From Microbacterium sp. K24 (GTDB taxonomy: Bacteria; Actinomycetota; Actinomycetes; Actinomycetales; Microbacteriaceae), in contig NZ_SSDJ01000126.1 in the NCBI RefSeq assembly GCF_004794465.1, forward strand, positions 1 to 64,000: 64,000 bases of DNA. Direction: 5' to 3'. Both the position numbers and the translations under genes were made by a program. Position 1 is the first letter of the stretch. Every line of letters starts with the position of its first letter. The notes under the pieces were generated by a model that was given only the letters and a program-made list of their open reading frames with translations, was not told the DNA's origin and did not search any database. Shown here one piece after another: positions 38,964-47,348 of this stretch.

Positions 38964-40235
38964 ATGAAGGTCGCGGTCATCGGCGCCGGTTCCACCTACA
39001 CCCCCGAGCTCGTCTCGGGACTCGCCGCCCAGCACCACCGTCTCGCGGTCGACGAGCTCGTGCTCATGGACGTCCACGCGGAACGCCTGTCGGTCGTCGG
39101 CGAGTTCGCGAAGCGGATGCTGGCGCACCAGGGCCTCGAGACCCACGTGACGCTCACGACGGATCGCACCGAAGCCGTGACCGATGCGGATGCCGTGCTC
39201 ATCCAGCTGCGCGTCGGCGGGCAGGCCGCGCGGCTCGGCGACGAGACCTTCCCGCTGGACTGCGGCTGCATCGGGCAGGAGACGACCGGTGCCGGCGGAC
39301 TCGCCAAGGCCCTGCGCACGGTGCCGGTGGTGCTCGACATCGCCGACGAGGTGCGTCGCCTCGCCAAGCCCGACGCGTGGATCATCGACTTCACCAACCC
39401 GGTCGGCATCGTCACGCGGGCGCTGCTCGACGCGGGGCATCGGGCGATCGGGCTGTGCAACTACGCGATCGGCGTGGAGCGGTGGGCGGCAGACCTGCTC
39501 GACGTCGAGCCGTCGCGTGTCTCGGTCGACCCGGTCGGACTCAACCACTTCTCGTGGACGCGCCGCATCCTCGTCGACGGCGAAGACGTGCTGCCCCGTC
39601 TGTTCGACGAGCGGATGCCGGAGGTGCTCGAGAAGTACCCGTTCCCGGAGGAGCTGGTCCGGCTGATCGGCGCCATCCCGTCGTACTACCTGCAGTACTA
39701 CTACTTCCACGATTCCGTGCTCGAGCGGCTGCGCGCCGAGACGCCGCGCGCCACGGTGGTCGCCGAGCTCGAGGCCGAACTGCTCAAGCAGTATCGGTCG
39801 CCGCTCCTTCTCGAGAAGCCCCCGCAGCTCGCGAAGCGCGGCGGCGCCTTCTACAGCGAGGCCGCGGTCGACCTGCTCGCCTCGCTGTACGCCGAGGAGC
39901 CGACTGCCCACGTGCTGAACGTGCGCAACGCTGGGCTCATCCCGGGGCTCGCCGACGACGATGTGATCGAGACCCGGTGCCTCGTGAGCGCCGCGGGTGT
40001 CGTGCCGCAGCCGCAGGCCGCCGTGCCGCCCGAGCTGCTCGGACCGATCCAGCACGTCAGCGCCTACGAGCGGATCGCCGTGAAGGCCGCGCTCTCGGGC
40101 GACGTCGACGATGTGCGCCGGGCGATGCTCGCGCATCCGCTCATCGGCCAGTGGGAGAAGGTCGAGGGCCTCGTGCCGCGACTGCTGGAGTCGAGCGCCG
40201 CGCACCTGCCGCAGTTCTCGGTCGAGGTGTCGTGA
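38964..40235 (+). CDS. Glycoside hydrolase family 4 (6-phospho-beta-glucosidase type)
   Basis: The 423-residue enzyme has the GH4 N-terminal Rossmann motif VAVIGAGSTYTPELV (3-17), the NAD-binding IIDFTNPVGIVTRA, and the metal-binding Cys region GLCNYAIGVE together with a downstream GLNHFSW. GH4 enzymes use NAD+ and Mn2+ to break glycosidic bonds through oxidation at C3. They act on 6-phospho-beta-glucosides, but some act on non-phosphorylated or amino-sugar substrates. In an ABC (non-PTS) operon with a kinase and a NagB-like isomerase, a disaccharide of glucose or glucosamine units is the likely substrate. Confidence 0.92.
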   Translation: MKVAVIGAGSTYTPELVSGLAAQHHRLAVDELVLMDVHAERLSVVGEFAKRMLAHQGLETHVTLTTDRTEAVTDADAVLIQLRVGGQAARLGDETFPLDCGCIGQETTGAGGLAKALRTVPVVLDIADEVRRLAKPDAWIIDFTNPVGIVTRALLDAGHRAIGLCNYAIGVERWAADLLDVEPSRVSVDPVGLNHFSWTRRILVDGEDVLPRLFDERMPEVLEKYPFPEELVRLIGAIPSYYLQYYYFHDSVLERLRAETPRATVVAELEAELLKQYRSPLLLEKPPQLAKRGGAFYSEAAVDLLASLYAEEPTAHVLNVRNAGLIPGLADDDVIETRCLVSAAGVVPQPQAAVPPELLGPIQHVSAYERIAVKAALSGDVDDVRRAMLAHPLIGQWEKVEGLVPRLLESSAAHLPQFSVEVS

Positions 40236-41329
40236 CGGAGCCGTCTGCCGTTCGGAGGGGATCCGCCGTTCGGAGGGCCGATTCGCGGGATTCGTCCTCC
40301 GCAGCGCAGATCTCCTCCGAAGCGCTCGGCGCTCCCGGCATCCACGCCGCGGCCATCGACGGCGCCGGGCTCGTGCTCGGCGTCGACGTGGGCAACTCCA
40401 AGACGCATGTCGTCGTCGCCGATCGCGAGGGTCGGGTGGTCGGTGTCGCTTCGGGCCCGGGGTTGCAATCAGGGCTGGGTGGACTCGACACGATGCTGAC
40501 CCCGCTGATCGACCTCGCGGAGAGGGCGAGCGGTGCACGGTCGGGCTTCGACGCGGCGTGCCTCGCGCTTGCCGGCATCGATCTGCCCGAGCAGGAGCAG
40601 GCGATGACGCGGTTGGCCGCCGAGGCGTCGCTCGCCGAGCGGATCACCGTGCTGAACGACACATTCGCGCTGCTCCGCACCGGACCCGATCGCGGAGACG
40701 GCGTCGCCGTGGTGGCGGGCGCCGGCATCAACTGCGTCGGCGTCCGCGGCGACGTGCACGTGCGCTATCACGCGATGGGGACGGTCAGCGGCGACTGGGG
40801 CGGCGGCATGGAGCTGGGGCGTGAGACGCTCTCCCTCGCCTGCCGTGCCGAGGACGGTCGCGGCGAGCCCACGGCGCTCTCCGACGCCGTCCCGCAGCAT
40901 TTCGGTCTCGAGCGGCCGCTGCAGGTGACCGAGCAGATCATGCGCGGGGAGCTGTCGGAGCATCGCCTCGTCGAGCTCGCGCGCGTTGCGCTGGAGACCG
41001 CGACGCAGGGGGATGCCGTGGCGCAGACTCTCGTCTCCCGCGTGGCCGACGAGGTCGTGACGTTCGTCGAGACGACCCGACGCCGGCTCACGTGGCCGGA
41101 CGATCAGGGGCCGTTGCCGGTCCTGCTCGGCGGAGGGCTGTTGCAGTCGGGCAACGAGTTCCTGCTCGGGCGGATCCGGGAGCCGTATGCCGACGGCGAT
41201 CGCGCGACGATCTCGGTCGCGACCGTGCCGCCGATCGTCGGATCGCTGCTGCTGGCGTACGACCTGCTCGGCGGGGATGCGCCGGATGCGGGGGAGCTGG
41301 CGGGACAGGTGGAGACGGCGCTCGCCTAG
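40232..41329 (+). CDS. BadF/BadG-type sugar kinase (N-acetylglucosamine kinase family)
   Basis: The 365-residue protein belongs to the ASKHA superfamily with phosphate-1 motif LGVDVGNSKTHVVVAD (about 48-63) and adenosine-side VVAGAGINCVG and LPVLLGGGLL. N-acetylglucosamine kinase is the best-known member. The GTG start overlaps the GH4 stop (GTGA). The first 35 residues (basic and Ser-rich) are encoded by a REP-like palindrome and are probably an acquired, non-functional extension. It phosphorylates the free sugar released from the imported oligosaccharide. Internal GTG starts near 40374 remain possible. Confidence 0.87.
   Translation: MTEPSAVRRGSAVRRADSRDSSSAAQISSEALGAPGIHAAAIDGAGLVLGVDVGNSKTHVVVADREGRVVGVASGPGLQSGLGGLDTMLTPLIDLAERASGARSGFDAACLALAGIDLPEQEQAMTRLAAEASLAERITVLNDTFALLRTGPDRGDGVAVVAGAGINCVGVRGDVHVRYHAMGTVSGDWGGGMELGRETLSLACRAEDGRGEPTALSDAVPQHFGLERPLQVTEQIMRGELSEHRLVELARVALETATQGDAVAQTLVSRVADEVVTFVETTRRRLTWPDDQGPLPVLLGGGLLQSGNEFLLGRIREPYADGDRATISVATVPPIVGSLLLAYDLLGGDAPDAGELAGQVETALA
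40251..40326. repeat. REP-like palindromic element, copy B (translated)
   Basis: This is a degenerate copy with TTCGGAGGGG, CGTTCGGAGGGCC, CGTCCTCCGCAGCGC and CTCCTCCGAAGCGC, the same modules as copies A and C. It occupies the start of the BadF kinase frame, so its bases are read as codons 7-32. Confidence 0.65.
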
Positions 41330-41335
41330 CGGAAG

Positions 41336-42175
41336 TCAGACGTCCAGCAACGCGCGCAGGTCGGCGAGGGAACGCCCGTAGGCGAGCTGTGCGACGCGTG
41401 CGGCGAGTTCGGACCGCACCTGAACGACCGTCGCCCCGTGCGACATCCACCGGCCACCGGATGCCGTGAGCTCCAGGCCGGGAAGGGGCTCGGCGTCGGG
41501 CAGCTCGGCACGCCCTGCCGCGGTGCGCGCCGAGGCCCCGAGCATGCCGATCAGCCAGGCCTCACCGAGGGCATGCGGCCGGATCGAGGCGATCGGTCCG
41601 CCCCGTCCCCGGAAGACCTGGAACATGGTGTCTGCACGTCTCACCGTCCAGGTCTCGCCGCCATGAGTGAAGTCGCAGGCGACGTCGGCGTGCAGGGTGA
41701 TGTCGGCGCCGTAGTGCCGGAGGGCGTCGACACACTCGGCGCTCAGGAATCGGCCGTCGAGTTCACGCTCGCGACGGCGGAGTTCCGCCCGGTACTTCTC
41801 GCGGGCGATCGGGGCGTACTCCTCTTCGAGTGCGCGCCGATCAGCGCCGACCCCCTGCGACAGCCGGTCGAAGAGCCAGGCCGGGTCGATCTGCACGAAG
41901 TAGCGGAAGAAGACATCGACCGGTCCGCGGGTGAGCTTTCGGTCGGCGACGAGCAACTGCACACCGTGGTCGACCGACCACACCGCAGTGGTCACGCCGT
42001 CGACGACCGCGACCCACGACCAACCGGACGAACGGATCTCGGGGGATGCCAGCTCGAGGGCAGCCCGGAGCAGCGTTCCCCGGGGAACCGACAGGACGCC
42101 GGCGTGAGAGACGACGTCATCGCCCATGGCGACACTGTCGCGATCGACGTGCAGCTCGATGGTGCGGTGGAACAT
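41336..42175 (-). CDS. Hypothetical protein, 279 aa
   Basis: The 279-residue protein is soluble, with alternating beta strands and a helical stretch rich in charged residues (RAALEEEYAPIAREKYRAELRRRERELDG across two pieces) and no membrane segment. It contains FFRYFVQIDPAWLFDRL and TLHADVACDFTHGG, but no recognised domain. A -10-like TATGCT lies directly before the ATG, with no ribosome binding site, so it is probably leaderless. It is convergent with the sugar operon and divergent from the pantothenate operon. I cannot assign a function. Confidence 0.7.
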   Translation of the reverse strand: MFHRTIELHVDRDSVAMGDDVVSHAGVLSVPRGTLLRAALELASPEIRSSGWSWVAVVDGVTTAVWSVDHGVQLLVADRKLTRGPVDVFFRYFVQIDPAWLFDRLSQGVGADRRALEEEYAPIAREKYRAELRRRERELDGRFLSAECVDALRHYGADITLHADVACDFTHGGETWTVRRADTMFQVFRGRGGPIASIRPHALGEAWLIGMLGASARTAAGRAELPDAEPLPGLELTASGGRWMSHGATVVQVRSELAARVAQLAYGRSLADLRALLDV

Positions 42176-42359
42176 AGGGGGAGCATAATCCGTGCGATGC
42201 CCGGGAGATCAATATGACGCTCAAAAGCGGACATGGTTCACACTTATGACAATCCACAGGCCACCTATGGCTGTTCAAATGCTCCCAGATTTGGAGCGAA
42301 CGCCGCTTCGGGCGGATACTCATGGCATCCGCGTCACCTCGATCCGACCGGCATCCACC

Positions 42360-43157
42360 ATGAATCCTGCCCCTGCTCTCGCGCCTGGAACGACCATCGC
42401 CGTCATCGGCGCCGGACGGCTCGGCGGCGTTCTCGCCCGGAGTCTTCGAACGGCCGGATTCGCCGTTCTCGGACCTCTTCGCCGCGACCAGTCGATGCCG
42501 TCCGCCGACATCGCGCTGCTCTGCGTTCCGGATGCCGCGATCCCGGCCGTCGCCTTCGTCGCGCGTCCGCACGTCCGGCTCGTCGGACACGTCTCCGGCG
42601 CGACGTCACTCGACGACGTCGACTTCAGCATGCATCCGCTGCAGACCTTCACCGGTACGGAGACGCCCGACGTGTTCCAGGGCATCGGCGCCGCGATCGC
42701 CGGGCGCACGCCCGAAGCGCTCGCCACCGCCGACCGGCTGGCCCGCGCGCTCGGCGCCGAGCCCTTCTCCGTCGACGACGAGCACCGCGCGAGCTATCAC
42801 GCCGCGGCATCCTTCGCCTCGAACTTCGTGCTCACCGTGCTCGACGCGGCCGAGCAGCTCGCGACGACCGCCGGCATCGACCGCGCCCGCCTCGCGCCGC
42901 TCGTCCGCCGTACTGTCGAGAACTGGGCGACCACCGGTGCCCCGGATGCGCTCACCGGACCCGTCGCCCGCGGCGATGCGCGGACGATCGAGCGCCAGCG
43001 GGATGCCGTCGAAGACGCTGCGCCGCACCTCGCGCCGCTTTTCACCGAACTCGTCAGCGCGACCCGCGCCGTCGCCAGCCGCGCCACCAGGAAGCCGGCG
43101 ATCGGCTCGGAGGCCCCGCCGACCGTGGTCCCCGAACCCGAGGCGGCATCCGAATGA
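42360..43157 (+). CDS. Rossmann-like/DUF2520 protein
   Basis: The 265-residue protein starts with a Rossmann motif TIAVIGAGRLGGVLARSL (about 11-28), followed by IALLCVPDAAIPAVA and a C-terminal helical DUF2520 domain with HAAASFASNFVLTVLD. This family occurs next to panC in many bacteria and is thought to take part in the pantothenate pathway, probably as an accessory or alternative ketopantoate reductase. Its stop overlaps the panC start by 4 nt. ATG 42360 begins just before the Rossmann motif; the longer upstream frame is rejected. Confidence 0.88.
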   Translation: MNPAPALAPGTTIAVIGAGRLGGVLARSLRTAGFAVLGPLRRDQSMPSADIALLCVPDAAIPAVAFVARPHVRLVGHVSGATSLDDVDFSMHPLQTFTGTETPDVFQGIGAAIAGRTPEALATADRLARALGAEPFSVDDEHRASYHAAASFASNFVLTVLDAAEQLATTAGIDRARLAPLVRRTVENWATTGAPDALTGPVARGDARTIERQRDAVEDAAPHLAPLFTELVSATRAVASRATRKPAIGSEAPPTVVPEPEAASE

Positions 43158-44011
43158 AGATCCTCCGCACGATCGCGGATGTCCGCGCTGCCGTCCGCGA
43201 GGCGCGGAGCGACGGCAGGACCGTCGGACTCGTCCCCACCATGGGCGCCTTCCACGACGGCCACCTCTCGCTCATGCGTCGTGCCCGCGAGCAGAACGAT
43301 CTCGTCGTCGTCTCGCTCTTCGTCAACCCGACCCAGTTCGGCGCGAATGAAGACCTCGGCGCCTACCCGCGCGACGAGGCTCGCGATGCCGCGCTCGCCG
43401 AGGCCGAGGGCGTCGACATCCTCTTCGCGCCCCCGGCGTCCGAGATCTACCCCGACGGCTTCGCGACGAACATCCACGTCGCGGGCCTCACCGACGTGCT
43501 CGATGGAGCCGCGCGCGGACCGCACCACTTCGACGGCGTCGCCACCGTCGTCACCAAGCTGTTCGGCATCGTCCGGCCCGACGTGGCCTACTTCGGGCAG
43601 AAGGATGCGCAGCAGGTCCTCGTCGTCCGTCGCGTCGTGCGCGACCTCGACCTCGACGTGCGCATCGAGGCGTGCCCGATCGTGCGCGAGGCCGATGGAC
43701 TCGCCATGAGCTCGCGCAACGTCTACCTCGACGCGGACGCCCGGGCACAGGCGACCGCGCTCAACCGGGCGCTCGACGCCGCGGCATCCGTCTTCGAAGC
43801 GGGGGAGCGCGACGGCGACGGCATCCTCTCCGCTGCAGGCCGCGTGCTCGCCGACGCCGGGATCACGCCTGAATATCTCGAACTGCGCGATGCCATGACG
43901 CTGGAACCGGTCGCGCGCGTCGAGGGCGACGCCCTCCTCGCCGTCGCCGCCCACGTGGGCGCCGCGCGGCTGATCGACAACCACCTCCTCTCTGCACCGA
44001 AGGACGCCTGA
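43154..44011 (+). CDS. panC: Pantothenate synthetase
   Basis: The 285-residue enzyme joins pantoate and beta-alanine with ATP. It has the class I-type nucleotide-binding [17 protein letters not shown] (28-44, HDGH for HIGH), [12 protein letters not shown], the pantoate-binding [11 protein letters not shown], and [13 protein letters not shown] near the KMSKS position. Length is standard. It overlaps the upstream DUF2520 gene (ATGA) and the downstream panD (one base), so the four pan genes are one transcription unit. Confidence 0.97.
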   Translation: MKILRTIADVRAAVREARSDGRTVGLVPTMGAFHDGHLSLMRRAREQNDLVVVSLFVNPTQFGANEDLGAYPRDEARDAALAEAEGVDILFAPPASEIYPDGFATNIHVAGLTDVLDGAARGPHHFDGVATVVTKLFGIVRPDVAYFGQKDAQQVLVVRRVVRDLDLDVRIEACPIVREADGLAMSSRNVYLDADARAQATALNRALDAAASVFEAGERDGDGILSAAGRVLADAGITPEYLELRDAMTLEPVARVEGDALLAVAAHVGAARLIDNHLLSAPKDA

Positions 44012-44403
44012 TGCGCCGCACCATGCTGAAGTCGAAGATCCACCGCGCGACCGTCACCGGCAGCGACCTCCACTACGTCGGCTCGATCACCGTCGACCCC
44101 ATCCTGCTCGAGGCCGCCGACATCCTGCCGCACGAGCAGGTGCACGTCGTCGACGTCGACAACGGTGCGCGTTTCGAGACGTACACGCTCGTCGGAGAGC
44201 GCGGATCCGGAGTCATCCAGGTCAACGGCGCCGCCGCGCGCCTCGTGCACACCGGTGACACGGTCATCGTGATCTCCTACGCCGACTACTCGGCGGAAGA
44301 CCTGGGGGACTACGCGCCGCGCGTCGTGCACGTCGATCGCTCGAACCGCATCATCCAGGTCGACGACGCCGTGGACCGCCTGCTGACCGAGGCTGCCCGA
44401 TGA
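44011..44403 (+). CDS. panD: Aspartate 1-decarboxylase (pyruvoyl enzyme)
   Basis: The 130-residue proenzyme makes beta-alanine for pantothenate. The self-cleavage site is Gly24-Ser25 in [10 protein letters not shown], which yields the pyruvoyl group on the alpha chain. [10 protein letters not shown] at the N-terminus and [12 protein letters not shown] are family landmarks. The ATG overlaps the panC stop by one nucleotide (TGATG), and its own stop overlaps the panB start (ATGA). The operon therefore encodes both branches feeding PanC. Confidence 0.97.
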   Translation: MRRTMLKSKIHRATVTGSDLHYVGSITVDPILLEAADILPHEQVHVVDVDNGARFETYTLVGERGSGVIQVNGAAARLVHTGDTVIVISYADYSAEDLGDYAPRVVHVDRSNRIIQVDDAVDRLLTEAAR

Positions 44404-45269
44404 GCGCGCACGCGGCTCCCCGGAAGCGCGTCACCCTGGCGAGCCTCGCCGCCAAGAAGGATGCCGGTGAGCCCATCGTCATGGTCACCGCCTACGACCA
44501 CCCGAGCGCGCAGATCGTCGAAGAGGCCGGTGTCGACATGGTGCTCGTCGGCGACTCGGCCGCGATGACCGTGCTCGGCTATGACAGTACGGTCCCGGTG
44601 ACGGTCGACGAGATGCTCATGCTGACGAAGGCCGTGCGGCGGGGTCTCACTGTGCCGCTGCTGGTCGGCGACCTTCCGTTCGGGTCGTACGAGGCATCCG
44701 ACGAGGTCGCGATCGCGACCGCGCAGCGCTTCGTCAAGGAGGCCGGCGTCGACCTCGTCAAGATCGAGCGCGGCGGGTCGACGGTCGATCGGGCGCGGGC
44801 GCTCGTGCGCGCCGGCATCCCCGTGGTCGGTCATGTCGGCCTCACCCCGCAGACCGCGACGGCCCTCGGCGGCTACCGGGCGCAGGGACGCACCGCGGAT
44901 GCCGCGCTCGCCGTGATCGACGACGCCCTCGCGCTGCAGGATGCCGGCTGCTCGATGCTCGTGATCGAAGCGGTGCCGTCGGAGGTCACGGCCGCCCTGG
45001 TGGCGCTGCTCGACATCCCGGTCATCGGGATCGGAGCGGGAGCGGATGCCGACGGCCAGGTGCTCGTCTTCCACGACCTGCTCGGCCTGTACGACGGCGG
45101 TGCGGCGAAGTTCGTGAAGAGGTACGCGTCGTTGCGTGAGTCGGCGGTTGCCGGTGTTGCGGATTACGCGGCCGAGGTGCGTGGCGGCGTGTACCCGGGA
45201 GTCGAGCACGGGTACGGGATGCCGGTGGACGAGGCCGCGCGGATGCGGGAGCTGCTCGCCGATCGGTAG
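44400..45269 (+). CDS. panB: 3-methyl-2-oxobutanoate hydroxymethyltransferase
   Basis: The 289-residue enzyme transfers a hydroxymethyl group from methylene-tetrahydrofolate to ketoisovalerate to give ketopantoate. [49 protein letters not shown] and [22 protein letters not shown] are the usual conserved blocks, each visible in order. It is the last gene of the panCDB operon. The REP-like hairpin at 45305 follows 36 nt after its stop and may terminate the transcript. Confidence 0.97.
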   Translation: MSAHAAPRKRVTLASLAAKKDAGEPIVMVTAYDHPSAQIVEEAGVDMVLVGDSAAMTVLGYDSTVPVTVDEMLMLTKAVRRGLTVPLLVGDLPFGSYEASDEVAIATAQRFVKEAGVDLVKIERGGSTVDRARALVRAGIPVVGHVGLTPQTATALGGYRAQGRTADAALAVIDDALALQDAGCSMLVIEAVPSEVTAALVALLDIPVIGIGAGADADGQVLVFHDLLGLYDGGAAKFVKRYASLRESAVAGVADYAAEVRGGVYPGVEHGYGMPVDEAARMRELLADR

Positions 45270-45304
45270 CCGCGGCATCCGCTGTACGCCTAGGGAGGAG
45301 ATTC

Positions 45305-45349
45305 GCGCTTCGGGAGGACAGAATCCCGGATTCCGTCCTCCCGAAGCGC
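45305..45349. repeat. REP-like palindromic element, copy C
   Basis: GCGCTTCGGGAGGAC (45305-45319) and GTCCTCCCGAAGCGC (45335-45349) are perfect 15-bp arms. Inside, GAATCC and GGATTC add 6 bp around one base. The stem is thus 21 bp with one mismatch. It lies between the convergent panB and oxidoreductase genes and could also act as a terminator in both directions. Confidence 0.88.
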
Positions 45350-45414
45350 ACATCCCCTCCCGGAGCGCACCCGCGCGGATCCCGAACACAGCGGATGCCG
45401 CGCCACCCCCGACC

Positions 45415-46356
45415 TCACACGTCAGCATCCGGAATCGCGATCACCTTGCCGCGGAGCGTCCCGGTCGCCGCCTGCGCGTGGACCTCGGCCAGCTCGCTCA
45501 GCGGGATCCGTCGAGCGACCTCGACCCGCAGCTCGCCGCCGTCGACCAGCTCGACGAGCTTCGCCAGCTGCGCGACCTCCGACCGGACGAACACCGTGTG
45601 CGCCGAGACGCCGCGCGCCTCGTCACCCGGGGTGGTCATCCACGCGGTGGTCGACACGACCGCGCCGCCGTCGCGCACCAGGGGCACGAGCACCTCGAAC
45701 TCCGACGGCTCGATCGGCGCGAGGTTCAGCAGCACATCGACCGGCTCCGACACCGCGTCGGTGAGCGAAGTGCGGGAGTGGTCGATGACCTCGTCGGCGC
45801 CGGCATCCGTCACGCTCGCCCGGCTGCGGTCGCTCGCCGTCGCGATGACGTACGCACCCGCGCGCTTCGCGAGCTGGATCGCATACCCTCCGACGGATCC
45901 GCCGGCGCCGACGATCAGCACCCGCTGACCCTCGATGAGCCCGCCCTCGTCGAAGAGCGCCTGCCACGCGGTGAGACCGATCGAGGGGAGTGCGGCGGCA
46001 TCCGCCAGAGGGATGCTGGTTGGCGCGGCTGTCAGGACATCCGCCGGCGTCACGACGTATTCGGCGGCTGAGCCGTCGGCCGTCATCGACAGGAAGCCGA
46101 CGACCGCGTCGCCCGGCTGGAACGCCGTCGCGCCGTCGCCGATCGCGTCGATCGTGCCGGCCACGTCGTATCCCGGGGTATGCGGGAGGGCCACGGGGAA
46201 CGGGAGCGTGCCCGAGCGGATGCCGGTGTCGGCGGGGTTGAACGCCGATCCGGCCACGCGGATGCGCACCTCGCCCGCACCGGGCTCGGGAGTGTCGGCA
46301 TCCTCGTAGCGCAGCACCTCGGGGCCGCCGGTCTCGTGGAATCGCAGAACCTTCAT
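45415..46356 (-). CDS. NADP-dependent zinc-free quinone oxidoreductase (MDR family)
   Basis: The 313-residue protein is a medium-chain dehydrogenase/reductase of the quinone-oxidoreductase group: an early GGPEVLRYEDADTPEPGAGE, VAGSAFNPADTGIRSG, then VLIVGAGGSVGGYAIQLAK as the NADP-binding motif (about 145-163). It lacks the Cys/His ligands of zinc alcohol dehydrogenases. GGAGAAGATC precedes the ATG. It is divergent from a MarR-family repressor with two palindromic operators, so it is likely induced by a quinone, phenolic or aldehyde stress. Confidence 0.92.
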   Translation of the reverse strand: MKVLRFHETGGPEVLRYEDADTPEPGAGEVRIRVAGSAFNPADTGIRSGTLPFPVALPHTPGYDVAGTIDAIGDGATAFQPGDAVVGFLSMTADGSAAEYVVTPADVLTAAPTSIPLADAAALPSIGLTAWQALFDEGGLIEGQRVLIVGAGGSVGGYAIQLAKRAGAYVIATASDRSRASVTDAGADEVIDHSRTSLTDAVSEPVDVLLNLAPIEPSEFEVLVPLVRDGGAVVSTTAWMTTPGDEARGVSAHTVFVRSEVAQLAKLVELVDGGELRVEVARRIPLSELAEVHAQAATGTLRGKVIAIPDADV

Positions 46357-46384
46357 GATCTTCTCCTGTTACTTTCGCGAGTTG

Positions 46385-46402
46385 TGCTTCGAATTCGAAG
46401 CA
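46385..46402. promoter_or_regulatory. MarR operator 1
   Basis: TGCTTCGAATTCGAAGCA is a perfect 18-bp palindrome about 28 bp upstream of the oxidoreductase start. Its twin lies at 46423, 38 bp away centre to centre. Confidence 0.85.
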
Positions 46403-46422
46403 TCTGCTGACGAAGATAGCAC

Positions 46423-46440
46423 TGCTTCGGATTCGAAGCA
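46423..46440. promoter_or_regulatory. MarR operator 2
   Basis: TGCTTCGGATTCGAAGCA differs from operator 1 at one base and lies 17 bp before the marR ATG. The pair allows control of both divergent genes by the MarR-type repressor. Confidence 0.85.
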
Positions 46441-46457
46441 ACTGATACGCTCAGAAC

Positions 46458-46958
46458 ATGACGACGGCACCGCGGCATCCGACTCCGACGCAGCTCGACG
46501 CGTACTTCTCCCTCATCGAGGTGAGCAGCCTGCTGCGCCACACGGTCGAGCAGCAGCTGAAGGATGCCGGCGACCTCAGCTATGTGCAGTTCCAGCTGCT
46601 GGCGCGGCTCGGGGATTCACCGACGGGCAGCCATCGCATGACCGACCTCGCCGACGGCGTCGTCTACAGCCGGAGCGGGCTCACGTATCAGGCGCAGGTG
46701 CTCGAGCAGCGCGGGCTCGTCACGCGGGCGCCCTCGCAGGAGGATGAGCGCGGCATCACCGTGACCCTGACCGACGAGGGGCGCGCGGTGCTCGCGAAGG
46801 TCTTCCCCGGGCACATCGCCGTGCTCGACGAGTTGTTCCTCGAGCCGCTCTCCGACGACGACGTCGCCGTGCTCGGCAGGGTGCTCGGACGGGTCCGCGA
46901 CCACATGCGGCAGAATCCGCCGCGCTCGGCGGCACCGCGGCGGCGCAAGTCGCTCTGA
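46458..46958 (+). CDS. MarR family transcriptional regulator
   Basis: The 166-residue protein has the MarR winged HTH: LSYVQFQLLARLGDSPTGSH split by a turn, then MTDLADGVVYSRSGLTYQAQ as the recognition region, the wing RAPSQEDERGITVTLTDEGR, and a long final helix. DERG is the family signature. It is divergent from the quinone-oxidoreductase-like gene with two near-identical palindromes between them, so it most likely represses that gene and itself, with release by a phenolic or oxidising ligand. Confidence 0.93.
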   Translation: MTTAPRHPTPTQLDAYFSLIEVSSLLRHTVEQQLKDAGDLSYVQFQLLARLGDSPTGSHRMTDLADGVVYSRSGLTYQAQVLEQRGLVTRAPSQEDERGITVTLTDEGRAVLAKVFPGHIAVLDELFLEPLSDDDVAVLGRVLGRVRDHMRQNPPRSAAPRRRKSL

Positions 46959-47039
46959 CCCGGAGCGGCTGAGCGCGGGGTGATCGTCGCGGTCGCGTGG
47001 TTGTCGTTCGGCGGTACATCTGCAGGCAGATTTCACGGA

Positions 47040-47070
47040 TGCAGGTCCAGAATGCGTTTCTGGACCTGCA
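47040..47070. terminator. Hairpin between convergent MarR and Xre genes
   Basis: GCAGGTCCAGA and TCTGGACCTGC form a perfect 11-bp stem with a 7-nt loop, extended by one T-A pair. It lies in the gap between the convergent marR-like and xre-like genes and suits a bidirectional terminator. A second small palindrome, ATCTGCAGGCAGAT, lies just upstream. Confidence 0.75.
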
Positions 47071-47123
47071 ACTGTGTATCCCGCCGACAAAATGACCAGC
47101 GGATGCTGCGCCCCGAGCTTCGC

Positions 47124-47348
47124 CTACGCGTCGGCGGAGTCTGCCTCCGCTTCCCAGCGCAGCAGGTCGCCGGGCTGGCACTCGAGCACCTCGCACAGGG
47201 CGTCGAGCGTGGTGAAGCGGACGGCCTTCGCGCGCCCGTTCTTCAGCACCGCGAGATTGGTCGGGGTGATGCCGATGCGCTCGGCCAGCTCGCCCACGCT
47301 CATCTTGCGGCGGGCCATCATCACGTCGATGTCGACGACGACGGGCAT
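47124..47348 (-). CDS. Small Xre/Cro-type regulator (YozG-like)
   Basis: The 74-residue protein is a single HTH: IDVMMARRKMSVGELAERIG, then PTNLAVLKNGRAKAVRF and LDALCEVLECQPGDLL. These are the hallmarks of the small Xre proteins of the YozG group, which are regularly encoded next to DUF2975 membrane proteins. Its ATG overlaps the stop of the DUF2975 gene (TGATG), so the two are coupled. It probably autoregulates the pair; the signal is unknown. Confidence 0.9.
   Translation of the reverse strand: MPVVVDIDVMMARRKMSVGELAERIGITPTNLAVLKNGRAKAVRFTTLDALCEVLECQPGDLLRWEAEADSADA

Noticed and set aside
38829..40538. Long minus-strand frame of 569 codons opposite the GH4 gene
   Set aside because: It is an antisense shadow in a GC-rich codon context. 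The plus strand carries the conserved GH4 motifs.
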